From the NCBI RefSeq assembly GCF_000980885.2, contig NZ_LBDA02000053.1, forward strand, positions 85,691-149,690: 64,000 nucleotides of DNA. Direction: 5' to 3'. Below, piece after piece: positions 1-9,600 of this stretch. Position 1 is the first letter of the stretch; every line of letters starts with the position of its first letter. Source of the DNA: Streptomyces malaysiense (GTDB taxonomy: Bacteria; Actinomycetota; Actinomycetes; Streptomycetales; Streptomycetaceae). The notes beneath the pieces are model-generated. The model saw only the letters and a list, made by a program, of their open reading frames with translations. It was not told the origin of the DNA and did not search any database. Both the position numbers and the translations under genes were made by a program.

Positions 1-1
1 G

Positions 2-118
2 GAGGGCGTCGGCCGCGAGGGCGCCACCCTGGCCGAGCTGTACGCGCTGCGCCGGGGCACCACGCCGACATCGGTGCCGGGGGCGCGCAACGGCGCGGAC
101 GCGGGACTGTACCTGTAG
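2..118 (+). CDS. C-terminal end of an unidentified protein
   Basis: An open frame enters from the left edge and ends with TAG at 116-118. The visible tail is 38 residues and ends in DAGLYL. It shows codon use normal for Streptomyces but no motif I can assign. The next gene starts only about 15 bases downstream, so the two may be co-transcribed. The start and most of the protein lie outside the window. Confidence 0.5.
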   Translation, partial: EGVGREGATLAELYALRRGTTPTSVPGARNGADAGLYL

Positions 119-133
119 TGCTTTCATGAAGAG

Positions 134-946
134 GTGACCTTGTCGGTCGGCACCTCCGGGTGGCAGTACAAGGACTGGCGGGACCTCGTCTATCCGGCCG
201 GGGTCCCGGCACGGCTGTGGCTGGAGGAGTACACCCGGCTGTTCGCCACGGTGGAGATCAACAACGCGTTCTACCGGCTGCCGTCGTACGACAATTTCGC
301 CGCCTGGCGGTCCCGGGTGCCGCCGGATTTCGTGGTCGCGGTCAAGGCCAGCCGCTATCTGACCCACATCAGGCGGCTGAAGGAGCCCGCCGAGCCGGTG
401 CACCGCCTGATGACCCATGCCGCGGGCCTCGGCGACCGGCTCGGGCCGGTGCTGCTCCAGCTCCCGCCCACACTGCGCGCCGACCCGTCGCTGCTGGACG
501 CCTGCCTGGCCTGCTTCCCGCGCGGTACCCGGGTCGCGGTGGAGCCGCGCCATGACTCCTGGTGGACGCCGGAGGTGCGCGAGGTCCTCGTCGCCCGCGG
601 CGCGGCCCTGTGCTGGGCCGACGTCCTGTCCCGCCCGGTCACCCCGCTGTGGCGCACCACCGACTGGGGCTACGTCCGCTTCCACCAGGGCCGCGCCCGT
701 CCCTGGCCCCGCTACGGCCGCCGCGCCCTGGAAACCTGGGTGGACCGCGTCGCCACGGCCTTCCCCGACGGCGAGACCGTGCACGCCTACTTCAACAACG
801 ACCCGGGCGGCGCGGCGGTGGCGGACGCGGTGGCCTTCGGGAGGGCGGCGAGGAGGGCGGGCCTGGCGGTGACGCGTCTCCCCGAGCCGGCCCGGCAGCG
901 CCGACACGCGGCAGCCGCCGCCGGGGGGCCGGCCCCGGACCGCTGA
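134..946 (+). CDS. DUF72 family protein (YecE-like)
   Basis: 270 residues. The N-terminus VGTSGWQYKDWR and the later WGYVRFHQG and HAYFNND stretches are hallmarks of DUF72 (YecE), a TIM-barrel-like family found across bacteria. Its biochemical activity is not established. GTG at 134 is the longest start, but the only purine-rich ribosome site (AGAGG at about 130-134) overlaps it. TTG at 140 lies about five bases after that site and is an equally good start, removing two residues. The gene follows the truncated gene at the left edge on the same strand and is followed by the oppositely oriented GntR gene. Confidence 0.9.
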   Translation: MTLSVGTSGWQYKDWRDLVYPAGVPARLWLEEYTRLFATVEINNAFYRLPSYDNFAAWRSRVPPDFVVAVKASRYLTHIRRLKEPAEPVHRLMTHAAGLGDRLGPVLLQLPPTLRADPSLLDACLACFPRGTRVAVEPRHDSWWTPEVREVLVARGAALCWADVLSRPVTPLWRTTDWGYVRFHQGRARPWPRYGRRALETWVDRVATAFPDGETVHAYFNNDPGGAAVADAVAFGRAARRAGLAVTRLPEPARQRRHAAAAAGGPAPDR

Positions 947-1007
947 CGCCCCGCCGCGGACGCCGCCGAGCCGTCCCCGGCCCGCGCCCGGCGTCCTCCC
1001 GCCCCGT

Positions 1008-1379
1008 TCACCCGACCCCGTAGACCGCCCGCAGGGCGTCACGCACCGCCGCCAGCGCCTCCTCCTCCCCCAGGCCCAGCCTGCGCACCCGGTCGGCATA
1101 CGCCTGCGCCGCCGCGGACGCCTCACGCTCCGCGGCCGAGCCGGCGGCGGCCACATAGGTGCCAAGGCGCCCGCGCGTCTCGATCACCCCGTCGCCCTCC
1201 AGCGCCCGGTACGCCTTGGCCACCGTGTTCACCGCGAGCCCCAGGGACTCGGCCAGCCCCCGTACGGTCGGCAGCCGGTACCCCACGGGCAGCACCCCGG
1301 ACCGTGCCTGCGCGGAGATCTGCGCCCGTACCTGCTCGTAGGGGGGCGCACTGTCATCGATGCGGATCTTCAGGCTCAC
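1008..1379 (-). CDS. GntR family transcriptional regulator, short YtrA type
   Basis: About 123 residues. The N-terminal winged helix reads PPYEQVRAQI, LPTVRGLAESLG and NTVAKAYRALEGDGVIETRG, which is the classic GntR helix-turn-helix. The C-terminal part is only about 45 residues, as in the YtrA subgroup, which has no large ligand domain. I chose GTG at 1379 because homologous proteins of this type begin with a short LKIRIDD-like strand; the open frame continues upstream to 1457. The gene is divergent from the acetyltransferase at 1451 and the two share a roughly 70-base promoter region. YtrA-type regulators often control transporters, but none is next door, so the target is unknown. Confidence 0.85.
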   Translation of the reverse strand: MSLKIRIDDSAPPYEQVRAQISAQARSGVLPVGYRLPTVRGLAESLGLAVNTVAKAYRALEGDGVIETRGRLGTYVAAAGSAAEREASAAAQAYADRVRRLGLGEEEALAAVRDALRAVYGVG

Positions 1380-1450
1380 AGCCCGATTCTGACGCACGCG
1401 CGCGAAAATGAGAGGCACCCCCGGGACAACTCCCCGTACGGTCCCTCCAC

Positions 1451-2380
1451 ATGACATTGACCGTCCGCGACGTGCGCCCCGACGTACCGGCCGACACCGA
1501 GGGTTTCGCCCGGGTGCGCCGGCTCGCCCTGCCGTACATCCTGTTCACCTCGGACTCGGTCCGGCACAACACGCTGCACACGCATCCCGACGCCCGCTAC
1601 CGCCCGCTGGTCGCGGAGGAGGACGGCGAGATCGTCGGCACCGCCCAGGTCCTCATGGCGTACGACAGCAGCGCGCCGGACCAGGGCCTGCTGAACATCT
1701 ACGTCCGGCCGGACCGGGCGGGCCGCGGCGCGGGCACGCTGCTGCTGCGCACGGCCGAGGAGTACCTCGCCTCGCTGGACGCGACCAAGGTGTTCAGCTG
1801 GGTCCTGGACGAGCCGGCCCACCGCGCCTTCGCCGAGCGGCACGGCTATCGGGCCGGCCGGTCCGCGCACTTCCTCCGCCTGGACCTGGCCGGTGGCGGC
1901 CTTCCGCCGCTCGCGCCCACCCCGCCGGGCGTCGAGTTGCGCGCGGCCGTCGAGTTCGCGGACGACCCGCGCCCGCTGTTCGAGCTGGACGCGGAGACCC
2001 TCCAGGACGAGCCGGGCGACCTGGATCTGGAGCCCCGGGACTACGACGACTGGCTGACGAGCACCTGGAACCACCCGCTGCTGAACCGCGAGCTGACCAT
2101 GGCCGCGTGTGTCGACGGCCGCCCGGTCGCCTTCACCGTCGCCTACACCGACGGCGACGGCCGGTACTCCACCGCGATGACCGGTACCGCCCGCGCCCAC
2201 CGCGGCCGCGGCCTGGCCAAGCTCGCCAAGCTGCACTCCCTGCACCGGGCCCGCGCCGCCGGCGTCACGGACGCCTTCACGGGCAACGACACCGGCAACG
2301 ATCCCATGATCGCGATCAACAAGTGGCTCGGCTACGAGTTCTGTGCGACGGAGGTCCGCCATGCCCGCGAACTCGGCTGA
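1451..2380 (+). CDS. GNAT family N-acetyltransferase with two GNAT-like domains
   Basis: 309 residues. The first domain (about residues 1-145) carries IYVRPDRAGRGAGTLLL, the acetyl-CoA pyrophosphate-binding Q/RxxGxG/A element (RAGRGAG). The second (about 155-309) carries TARAHRGRGLAKLAKL and then NDPMIAINKWLGYEF, the conserved GNAT C-terminal signature. Tandem GNAT proteins of this size are common in actinobacteria and usually only one domain is fully active. The substrate cannot be read from sequence. The gene is divergent from the GntR gene and overlaps the following DUF402 gene by 20 bases, so the two are probably translated from one message. Confidence 0.88.
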   Translation: MTLTVRDVRPDVPADTEGFARVRRLALPYILFTSDSVRHNTLHTHPDARYRPLVAEEDGEIVGTAQVLMAYDSSAPDQGLLNIYVRPDRAGRGAGTLLLRTAEEYLASLDATKVFSWVLDEPAHRAFAERHGYRAGRSAHFLRLDLAGGGLPPLAPTPPGVELRAAVEFADDPRPLFELDAETLQDEPGDLDLEPRDYDDWLTSTWNHPLLNRELTMAACVDGRPVAFTVAYTDGDGRYSTAMTGTARAHRGRGLAKLAKLHSLHRARAAGVTDAFTGNDTGNDPMIAINKWLGYEFCATEVRHARELG

Positions 2381-2861
2381 GCCGACGACCGACCTGACCG
2401 TCAGTCTGGTCAAGGGCGGCCGTACGAAGATCCGTTACCCGGCCGGGCTGCTCGGGGACGACGGCACCCGGGTCGTGGTCCGGGCGCCCTGGGCGGGCGA
2501 CGGCACCCGTGACTTCGGGTTCGTGCGCTTCGAGCCGGGCGATGTGTTCACCGAGTACTACTGGCGCGACCGGTGGTACGCGGTGAAGGAGGTCCGCGCC
2601 GCGGACGGCCGGGTCAAGGGCTGGTACTGCGACATCACCCGGCCCGCGGTCCGCACCGGCGCGGAACTGGTGGTGGAGGACCTCGACCTGGACCTGTGGC
2701 GCTCGGGCGACGGTGGGGACGTACGCCGTCTGGACGAGGACGAGTTCGCCGCGAGCGGGCTGGCCGAGAGGGATCCGGCGGCCGCCGCGGCCGCGGTGGC
2801 CGCCCTCGACGAGCTGGAGCGGCTGGCCCGCGCGGGCGGTTTCGGCGAGCTGCTGGCCTGA
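2361..2861 (+). CDS. DUF402 domain protein
   Basis: 166 residues. The middle of the protein (FTEYYWRDRWYAVKEVRA, VKGWYCDITRPA) is the DUF402 signature. This is a small beta-barrel fold seen in nucleoside-diphosphate phosphatase-like proteins such as Ntdp and in FomD, where conserved Tyr, Lys and Asp residues bind a metal and nucleotide. ATG at 2361 is preceded by GGAGG at 2350-2354, which sets the start inside the end of the acetyltransferase gene. A hydrolytic function on a nucleotide-type substrate is plausible from the family but not proven here. Confidence 0.85.
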   Translation: MPANSAEPTTDLTVSLVKGGRTKIRYPAGLLGDDGTRVVVRAPWAGDGTRDFGFVRFEPGDVFTEYYWRDRWYAVKEVRAADGRVKGWYCDITRPAVRTGAELVVEDLDLDLWRSGDGGDVRRLDEDEFAASGLAERDPAAAAAAVAALDELERLARAGGFGELLA

Positions 2862-2892
2862 GTGTCCGGGGCCCGCTCGGCGGTCCCGGCGC

Positions 2893-3513
2893 TCAGACGC
2901 CCGCCACCACCGCGTACCGCTCGTCCGTCACCGCCTTGCCCCACAGCAGCGGGTCACCGGAGAGCCGCTCCACACGTGCCCCAACCGTCAGCGGCCCCAG
3001 CAGCGCGGTGAGCCGGTGCGCGGGGACGCCGACGGGGTACGGATCGCCCCAGACGCCCTCGACCAGCACGAACCGGCCGCCGGGGCGCAGCAGGTCCCGC
3101 CAGTGCCGCAGTACTCGGGCCTGGTCGGGCAGCGTCCACAGCACATGGCGTACGAGGACCACGTCGAAGCGGCGCTCCGCCACCGGCGGGTCCTCGGCCG
3201 GACCGCACAGCACCTCGGCCGTGTGCCCGGCGAGCTTGGCGCGGGCCCGCTCGGTCATGGCGGGTGACAGGTCGACGGCCGTCACCCGGTGTCCCTGCTC
3301 GGCGGCGAGCAGGGACAGGCTGCCGGTGCCACAGCCGAGGTCGAGCACATCGGCGGGGTCCCCGGGCAGCCAGGAGCGGAGCCTGGCCGCCCAGGCGGCC
3401 CGCACGACGGGATCGCGCAGGCCGTGGTCCGGCTCCTCGTCGAAGCAGGCGGCCTGCGCGTCCCAGTCCGGCGGTCGGACGGTCCTGTCCCTGTGCTCAC
3501 GTTCATCGGCCAT
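2893..3513 (-). CDS. class I SAM-dependent methyltransferase
   Basis: 206 residues. Motif I is VLDLGCGTGSLSLLAAEQGH, followed by VTAVDLSPAMTERAR (the acidic residue that binds the SAM ribose) and FDVVLVRHVLWTLPD with LRPGGRFVLVEG, the standard order for a small-molecule class I methyltransferase. No extra domain indicates the substrate. I started it at the ATG at 3513; the open frame runs on to 3795 but that extension is arginine-rich shadow sequence. It converges with the DUF402 gene, leaving about 30 bases between stops. Confidence 0.88.
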   Translation of the reverse strand: MADEREHRDRTVRPPDWDAQAACFDEEPDHGLRDPVVRAAWAARLRSWLPGDPADVLDLGCGTGSLSLLAAEQGHRVTAVDLSPAMTERARAKLAGHTAEVLCGPAEDPPVAERRFDVVLVRHVLWTLPDQARVLRHWRDLLRPGGRFVLVEGVWGDPYPVGVPAHRLTALLGPLTVGARVERLSGDPLLWGKAVTDERYAVVAGV

Positions 3514-3668
3514 GACCGGAGAGTGGCACACGCCACTGACAGGGCCGGCCGAGGAGGACGGGTGTCCGCCGGATCCGCGAAGAGGCGGAGCGGCGTGCGG
3601 CGGGACGTCCTGAGGTGCGCGAGGGCGTCGGCACCCCTGGTGGCCCGAAGGCCGACCGCACCCGGCCG

Positions 3669-4529
3669 TCAGCTGAAGGCGGAGGCGCAGGTGGTGGCGC
3701 GGGCGTGGGCCGGGTCGAGGGCGTTGGCGACCTCGTGGAAGACGATGCGGTCGCTCAGGCCGACCAGCACGTGCTCGGAGAAGTCCAGCGGGCACAGGTC
3801 CTGGAGCAGGACGTTGTGCACGTCGGAACCGCTGAGGTACTGGCTGCGCCAGGGGGTGGCGACCTCGTCGTACTTGGTCGCGATGACCGTGTAGTGCACG
3901 CCGGGCACGGTGTCGCCGCCCGCGTTGAGCTTGGTGAGGAAGGCGGACCCGGGTATCTGGTCGGCGAGCCCCGGGGTGGTGGCCTTGACCAGGTCCGTGG
4001 CGCCGGGGAAGTACGGCAGCAGCTTGGTGAGTCCGCTGATGGTGGCGCCGTGGTTGTCGGGGGCGATGCCGACGAGCGCGCCGACCTTGGCCGCGCCGCC
4101 GAGGAACTTCAGGTAGTAGCGGGGCATCATGCCGCCCTGCGAGTGCCCGACCAGGTCGACCTTGGCGACGCCGGTGGCGGAGCGCACCCGGTCCACGAAG
4201 GAGGCGAGTTGCGCGGCCGACCGGTCGATGGGGCCGAGGCCGAAGAAGACGGGGACGCCGGGGAGCTGTCCGTAGTCCAGGGAGAAGACGCAGTACCCGC
4301 GGGCCTTCAGGTACGGGGCGAGGCCGAGCCAGTTGTCCACCGAGTTGCCGAGGGTGCCGTGGACCAGGACGACGGGGCGGGGGTGGGCGGCGGACGGCTT
4401 GCAGGAGTAGTCGTTCCAGCCGCTGTGGGGGGCGGTGTCGGCGTGCGCGGCCGTGGCGGGCAGGGTGACCGCGGCGGCGGACAGCAGCAGCGCGGTGAGC
4501 GGTCTGAGCACTCTCTTCCAGGGCAGCAT
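3669..4529 (-). CDS. secreted lipase/esterase, alpha/beta hydrolase
   Basis: 286 residues. An N-terminal signal peptide (basic MLPWKRVLR, then an Ala/Leu-rich core ending near ATAAHA) points to export. The oxyanion-hole region PVVLVHGTLGNS and the nucleophile elbow VGHSQGG match class 2 / EstA-type bacterial lipases; a candidate Asp lies at GIAPDNHG and a candidate His at SDVHN. ATG at 4529 has AGGAG eight bases upstream, so it is preferred over the longer frame to 4610. The enzyme probably hydrolyses ester lipids outside the cell. It is a single-gene unit between the methyltransferase and the MarR gene. Confidence 0.88.
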   Translation of the reverse strand: MLPWKRVLRPLTALLLSAAAVTLPATAAHADTAPHSGWNDYSCKPSAAHPRPVVLVHGTLGNSVDNWLGLAPYLKARGYCVFSLDYGQLPGVPVFFGLGPIDRSAAQLASFVDRVRSATGVAKVDLVGHSQGGMMPRYYLKFLGGAAKVGALVGIAPDNHGATISGLTKLLPYFPGATDLVKATTPGLADQIPGSAFLTKLNAGGDTVPGVHYTVIATKYDEVATPWRSQYLSGSDVHNVLLQDLCPLDFSEHVLVGLSDRIVFHEVANALDPAHARATTCASAFS

Positions 4530-4686
4530 CGGGTGATCTCCTCGCGGCTCAAGGGGGATACGACGGCCTAGCCCTGTGATCCGGATCACGGGATGCTGTT
4601 CATCCGTCAAGTTACGAGCGAGTAGCCTCCGAGGGAAGTTACGCGCAAGTAAAACTTCCGGCCCCGGCCGCCCCGCCGACGCGCCG

Positions 4687-5133
4687 TCACCACGCGGGCC
4701 GCACCGGCCCGCAGGGCGCGACCTTCGCCAGACTCTCCCAAAGCGCCATCACCTGCGCCTCGCCCAGCACCTCGCACCACCCGCCGACCACCTCGGCGGC
4801 CGCCTCCTCCGCGGCCCGGGTGCAGGCCCACCCTCGCTCGGTCAGCACGATCAGCCGCGCCCGCGCGTCCCCCGGATGCGGCCGCCGCTCGGCGTATCCC
4901 CTGCGCACCACCTCGTCCACCAGCTGGCTCGCCGCCTGCTTGGTCACCCCGAGATGTGCGGCGAGTTCGGTGACGGTGGCCCCGTCCGGCGCGAGGCGCG
5001 CGAAGGCGAACCCGTGCGCGGGCCGCAGATCGGCGAAGCCGCGCGCCACGACCCCCTCGTGGACGCGCTGCGTGAGCTCACCCGCGGCGGCGAGCAGGGC
5101 GGCGGACAGGGCCATGGCTTTGGAGTTCTGCAC
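4687..5133 (-). CDS. MarR family transcriptional regulator
   Basis: 148 residues with the MarR winged helix: DGATVTELAAHLGVTKQAASQLVDEVVRRGY followed in the wing by the DPGDARARLI-type basic loop (HPGDARARLIVLT). MarR proteins bind as dimers to palindromes of about 16-20 bp and are released by small aromatic ligands. A cluster of TCAAG/CTTGA palindromes lies directly upstream (5151-5197), between this gene and the divergent cupin gene. Autoregulation plus control of the cupin gene is the simplest reading, but it is an inference from layout. Confidence 0.87.
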   Translation of the reverse strand: MQNSKAMALSAALLAAAGELTQRVHEGVVARGFADLRPAHGFAFARLAPDGATVTELAAHLGVTKQAASQLVDEVVRRGYAERRPHPGDARARLIVLTERGWACTRAAEEAAAEVVGGWCEVLGEAQVMALWESLAKVAPCGPVRPAW

Positions 5134-5150
5134 GGGGGCATTGAAACACC

Positions 5151-5197
5151 CTTGACGAATTGGTCAAGCAGCCTGACCATATAGTCAAGTTGCTTGA
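5151..5197. promoter_or_regulatory. cluster of three palindromes, probable MarR operator
   Basis: Three overlapping inverted repeats share the half-site TCAAG/CTTGA: CTTGAC-N6-GTCAAG at 5151-5168, CCTGAC-N6-GTCAAG at 5172-5189 and TCAAG-TTG-CTTGA at 5185-5197. They sit between the divergent MarR (start 5133) and cupin (start 5280) genes and are far richer in A+T than the surroundings. The size and spacing fit a MarR dimer site. Confidence 0.65.
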
Positions 5198-5279
5198 TCA
5201 TATGGACCGAAGGCCCGCGTTCCCGAAGTCCGCGCGCCCCAGGCCCGCCTGACCGCCCGTCCGAACGGAGAGCCCAGCC

Positions 5280-5654
5280 ATGCCCGTCGTCCGCTCGCCC
5301 GAGGCCGTGACCCATGAGATCCACGGCGCCCGCTTCGTCTCCTACGCCACCCCGCTCACCGGCAGCGGCGAACTGTGCGCCTGGCGCGGGGAGATACCGG
5401 CCGGCACCCGGGCCCCGGCCCACACCGTCAGCCGCGAGGAGATCTTCCACCTGCTCGTCGGCGAGCTGCTGATCACGCTCGACGGCCGCACGGAGCGCGT
5501 GCGCGCGGGCGACACCGTGATCGTCAACGCCGGTTCGAACCTGGGCGTGGAGAACCCGACCGAGCACACGGCGATCTCCTGGGTCACCACCTCCGTCGGG
5601 CTCACGGCCGAACTGGCGGACGGCAGCCGGATCACCCCGCCATGGGCCAACTGA
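5280..5654 (+). CDS. cupin domain protein
   Basis: 124 residues forming one small beta-barrel. Cupin motif 1 is represented by PAHTVSREEIFHLLVGEL and motif 2 by RAGDTVIVNAGSNLGVEN. The motif 1 pattern G(X)5HXH(X)3,4E(X)6G is only partly kept: one His, Glu-Glu and the final Gly are present, and the second His of HxH is Val, so metal binding may be weak or absent. ATG at 5280 has GGAGAG about eight bases upstream. Divergent from the MarR gene, so it is probably its target. Its 3' end overlaps the convergent imuB-like gene by 23 bases. Confidence 0.85.
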   Translation: MPVVRSPEAVTHEIHGARFVSYATPLTGSGELCAWRGEIPAGTRAPAHTVSREEIFHLLVGELLITLDGRTERVRAGDTVIVNAGSNLGVENPTEHTAISWVTTSVGLTAELADGSRITPPWAN

Positions 5655-6660
5655 CCCCGCGGCCACGGGAGTCACGAACCGGGCGCGCCGTGGCCGCGGG
5701 CCGCACCGCGTCCGGCCCGAAGCGCCGGCGGGCCCGGTCGGCGGCGGCCTCGGCGGCGCGGGCGCGGGTGTCGGCGGAGTCCAGGGAGAGCTGCCGGCAG
5801 GCGTCGGCGGCCGGGCGCAGCCGGTCGGCGCGGAGCGTGAAGGCGCGCACCCGGGCCCGTTGCAGACCCAGGGATGACAGCACACCGAGGGCCGCCGCGG
5901 CGAGGACGGGTGAGTGATCGGTGGGTTCCGGCAATGTGCGGGTGCGCGTGGTGGAACTGTGGTCGGCGTACCGCGCCGTCAGGGTGAGCCGGCCGGTGAT
6001 CCGGGCTTCGCCGCGCAGGCGTTGACCGACCTGGTCGGCAAGCCCCAGAACGGCTCGGTGCTGTTGCGCCGGGTCGAGACAGTCCCGGTCGAACACGAGG
6101 TCGGCGACCAGGTGCGCTGCCGGTTCCGACGGGGTGACCAGACGGGGGTCGCGCCCACGGGCACGTTCGGACAGCAGTCGTGCCTGGCCGACGCCGAGGA
6201 GGCGTTGCAGGGTCACCGGTGGCAGGTCGGCCACCTGGCCGATGGTGTGCAGACCGTACCTGCCGAGGGTGGTCGCCGTGACGCGTCCGATCCCGGGCAG
6301 CGCGGCGACCGGCCGGGGGTACAGCCATTCGGCGGCCCGTTCGGCGGGGACCCAGGTGGTTTCTCCCGGCGTGGACGCGTCGGCCGCCATGGCCGCCACC
6401 ATGCGGTTGCCCGCCAGCCCGGCGCTGCTGTCGATGCCATACAGAGCCTTCAGCCTGAGCTTCGCCAACTGCACGGCGTCGTAGGGAGACAGGCCGAAGT
6501 ATCTGAGCGCCGACGTCAGGTCGAGTTGAACAGCGTTGGGCGGCACCGCTTGGACATGAGGCGTGATACCGGACATCAGTTCGATTATGTCGCCGTACTG
6601 ATCCTCTGTCAGTGAGGTGTGCAGATGGAGGTGGGCGATGTGCCGCCGGCGTGTGGTCAT
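5632..6660 (-). CDS. catalytically degenerate Y-family DNA polymerase-like protein (ImuB-like)
   Basis: 342 residues. From about residue 60 it aligns by eye with Pol IV/ImuB proteins: GIDSSAGLAGNRMVAAMAAD (thumb/palm), LPGIGRVTATTLGRYGLHTIG (helix-hairpin-helix), and a little-finger region. The catalytic SIDE motif is replaced by PNAVQLDLTS, the NK..AK lysines are Arg and Ala, and the N-terminal segment with the first catalytic Asp is missing. It therefore should not synthesise DNA. RQLSLDS near residue 300 resembles a sliding-clamp-binding QLxLF motif. Its ATG overlaps the dnaE2 stop by four bases (ATGA). By analogy with the mycobacterial ImuB-DnaE2 mutasome it would be an adaptor for DnaE2. 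No imuA is adjacent. Confidence 0.82.
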   Translation of the reverse strand: MTTRRRHIAHLHLHTSLTEDQYGDIIELMSGITPHVQAVPPNAVQLDLTSALRYFGLSPYDAVQLAKLRLKALYGIDSSAGLAGNRMVAAMAADASTPGETTWVPAERAAEWLYPRPVAALPGIGRVTATTLGRYGLHTIGQVADLPPVTLQRLLGVGQARLLSERARGRDPRLVTPSEPAAHLVADLVFDRDCLDPAQQHRAVLGLADQVGQRLRGEARITGRLTLTARYADHSSTTRTRTLPEPTDHSPVLAAAALGVLSSLGLQRARVRAFTLRADRLRPAADACRQLSLDSADTRARAAEAAADRARRRFGPDAVRPAATARPVRDSRGRGVSWPMAG

Positions 6661-9600
6661 CCCGCGCTCCCGGGGCTGGTGTGGCCGAACTTCTTCAGGT
6701 CGGCCGAACGGGTGCCGGCGGGCTGGAGGTCGGCGTAGGGGTGGAGGCGGGCACCGGTGGTGCCGTTGACCAGGGTGCGCCGCGGTTGGGCGGGGGTCGG
6801 GTGCGGGCGGTCGGCGCCGAGGAGGGCGAGGGCGGCCCCGGGGCCGTTGTCGCGGCGGGCGGCGGCGATCTCGTCCAGGTCCCAGGCCATGGTGCCGACG
6901 ACGGTGCGGCGGGTGCCGCGCACTTGGACCGTGCCGCGAACCAGCAGCAGGCCGCTGTGGAAGACGGTGTGCGCGCAGGCCGGGTGGGAGTCCTCGAAGA
7001 AGGCCAGGTCGACCAGGCCGGAGCCGTCCTCGAGGGTGACGAAGATGATGCGCCGGCCGCTGGCGATCGGCGGCGTCTGGGTCGAGGCCCGTACACCGGC
7101 GACGAGAACCTGCTGACCTGGGCGCATACCGGCCAGGTGTGCCGCGTCGGTCGCACCGATCTCGCGCAGGAGTCGGTGGTGGTGCTCCATCAGATGCTTG
7201 GAGACGTCGATGCCGAGAGTGCTCAGTTCGGCGCTCAGAGCCTCGCGTCCGGTCATCTCCGGCAGACCACTCGGCGCCGCTCCCCCGACAGCGCCCGCGT
7301 CGATGGGCAGCTGGCCCGACCCTGCGGTCCGGTTGCGGTTGCGGGACTGCCGATGCAACTCGGCGATCTGGAGCAGCAGATCGCGTCGGGTGAGTCGGCC
7401 GTCGTGGAGACAGTTCAGGGCGCCGATCTCCGCGAGGCGTTCGGCGACCGGGCGGCTGGGCCGGGCCCGCTGCCAGAAGTCGGACAGCGATCCGTACGGC
7501 TGCCCCGCCTCGGTCCGTGCGCACTCCTGCTCCCCCATGCCGTGCACGGCGGACAGGGCGAGGCGCACGCCCCACCGGTCCCCGTCGGTCTTCTCCACGG
7601 TGTGCCGCGCCCCGGACCGGTTGACGTCGACGGGCAGCACCGGCACCCCGCGCCGGCGCGCGTCGGCGACCAGCACCCGCTTGGGCCACATCCCGGGGTC
7701 GTGTTCGAGCAGTCCGGCCAGCAGGAAGGCCGGATGGTGCGCCTTGAGCCAGGCGCTCTGCAGAGCCGGTACGGCGAAGGCGACCGCGTGCGCCCGGCAG
7801 AAGCCGTACGCCCCGAATGCCTCGATCGTCCGCCAGACCTCCTCCCGCACCGCCGTGCCGTAGCCGCGCGCACGGGAGCACCGGTGGAACCAGTCCCTGA
7901 TCCCGGGCAGCCGTTCCCTGTCGCCGAGCGCCCGCCGGGTGACCTCGGCGAAGGCCGGGTCGCAGCCGGTCAGCACCACCAGCGTCTCGATGATCTGCTC
8001 GTGCCAGATGGTCACCCCGTAGGTGTCGGCGAGCACCGGCTCCAGGTCCGGGTGGGCGTAGACCGGTGTGCCGCCGTGGCGGGCGGCGATGTACCGCTCG
8101 GGCATGCCGCCCGCGACCGGGCCGGGTCGGAAGAGGCTGATGTCGGCGATGACGTCCTGCTGGTTGCGCGGCTGGAGCCGGGACAGCAGGTCCTGCTGGC
8201 CGGGCGACTCCAGCTGGAACAGGCCGAGGGTCTGGCTCTCCTGGATGAGCTTGAACGCGAACACGTCGTCCAGCGGCACCTGTTCGGGGTCGTCCAGGTC
8301 GATGCGCTCACCGGTGGTCCGTTCGATCTCCATGACGGCGTGGGCCATCGCGGACTGCATCCGCACGCCCAGGACGTCGAGTTTGATGTTGCCGAGCGCC
8401 TCGATCTCCTCCTTCGCGGCCATGGCCATCGGGTAGTCGCCCTGCGGGGTGGGCTGCACCGGCAGCCGGTCCAGGAGGGTGGCATCGCCGATGACCACAC
8501 CGCAGGGGTGCATGGCCATGCCGTGGACCAGCGAGTCGAGTCCCTCGGCCAGCTCCCACAGGGGCCCGAACCGGCCCGCCTCGGCGGCCAGTCGGCGCAG
8601 TTCGGGCAGTTCGGCGAGGGCGCCGGTGATGTCCGAGGCGCGCAGGTGCGGGAAGCTCTTGGCGATCCGGTCGACCTCCGCGGGCGCGATACCGAGGGCC
8701 AGGCCGGTGTCGCGCAGGGCCCGGCGTGCCCGGTAGGTCTCGGGCATCGCGGTGACCGCGACCCGCTCCCTGCCGAACCGTTCGAAGATCGCGTCGTAGC
8801 ACTCCAGGCGCCGCGCGGACTCCACGTCGATGTCGATGTCGGGCAGCGAGGCCCGGCGGACGCTGAGGAACCGTTCGAACAGCAGGCGGTGGTCGAGCGG
8901 GTTGGCGGTGGCGATGCCCAGCGCGTGGCAGACCAGCGAGCCGGCGCCCGAGCCGCGGGCCGCGACCCGGATGCCCTTGGCGCGGATGTCGGCGACGACC
9001 TGGCCTACGGCCAGGAAGTACGAGTCGTAACGCAGCCGGGAGATCACGGCGAGTTCCTCGTCGAGGCGGGCGAGCGCCGCCGGGTCGCGGTCGAGGCCCC
9101 GGCGGGCCAGTCCCTCCGCGCAGCGCAGACGCAGCAGCCGGGCGGCGCCGTCCGCCCCGGGGCCGGCGCCGAAGAGCGCGGGCTCGGGGAAGTGCGGGGT
9201 GCCCAGGCCCAGGTCGGCGCGGGGGTCGAGGGCGCACTCGGCGGCCGTGGCGGCAGTGTCCGCGAGCAGCCGGCGGGCCCGCCGCCCATCGGTTCCGGCG
9301 CACTCGGCGATCATGCGCGCGAGGACCTCCATCGCCCGCTCGTCCTTGAGCCAGCGCTGTCCGCTGTCCAGGCGGCGCCGGTCGATCGGCCGCAGCAGCC
9401 GGGCGGCGTCCAGCACGTCGGCGAGGCGGTGCTGGGCGGGGTCGGCGTAGCGGACGGCGTTGGTGAGGACGGCGGTCGTACCGGTGCGGTCGGCCAGCGC
9501 CAGGGTGCGGGCGGCGAGGCGGAGGGAGCCGGGACCGGCGCCGAAACGATTCTGCGCGACCGTCTCCAGCCGGACCTCCCGCCCGAACACCTCGCGCCAC

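Noticed and set aside
5632..5654. 23-base tail-to-tail overlap of the cupin and ImuB-like genes as a sign of a frameshift
   Set aside because: Both reading frames end naturally and both proteins look complete at their C-termini, so it is an ordinary convergent overlap.
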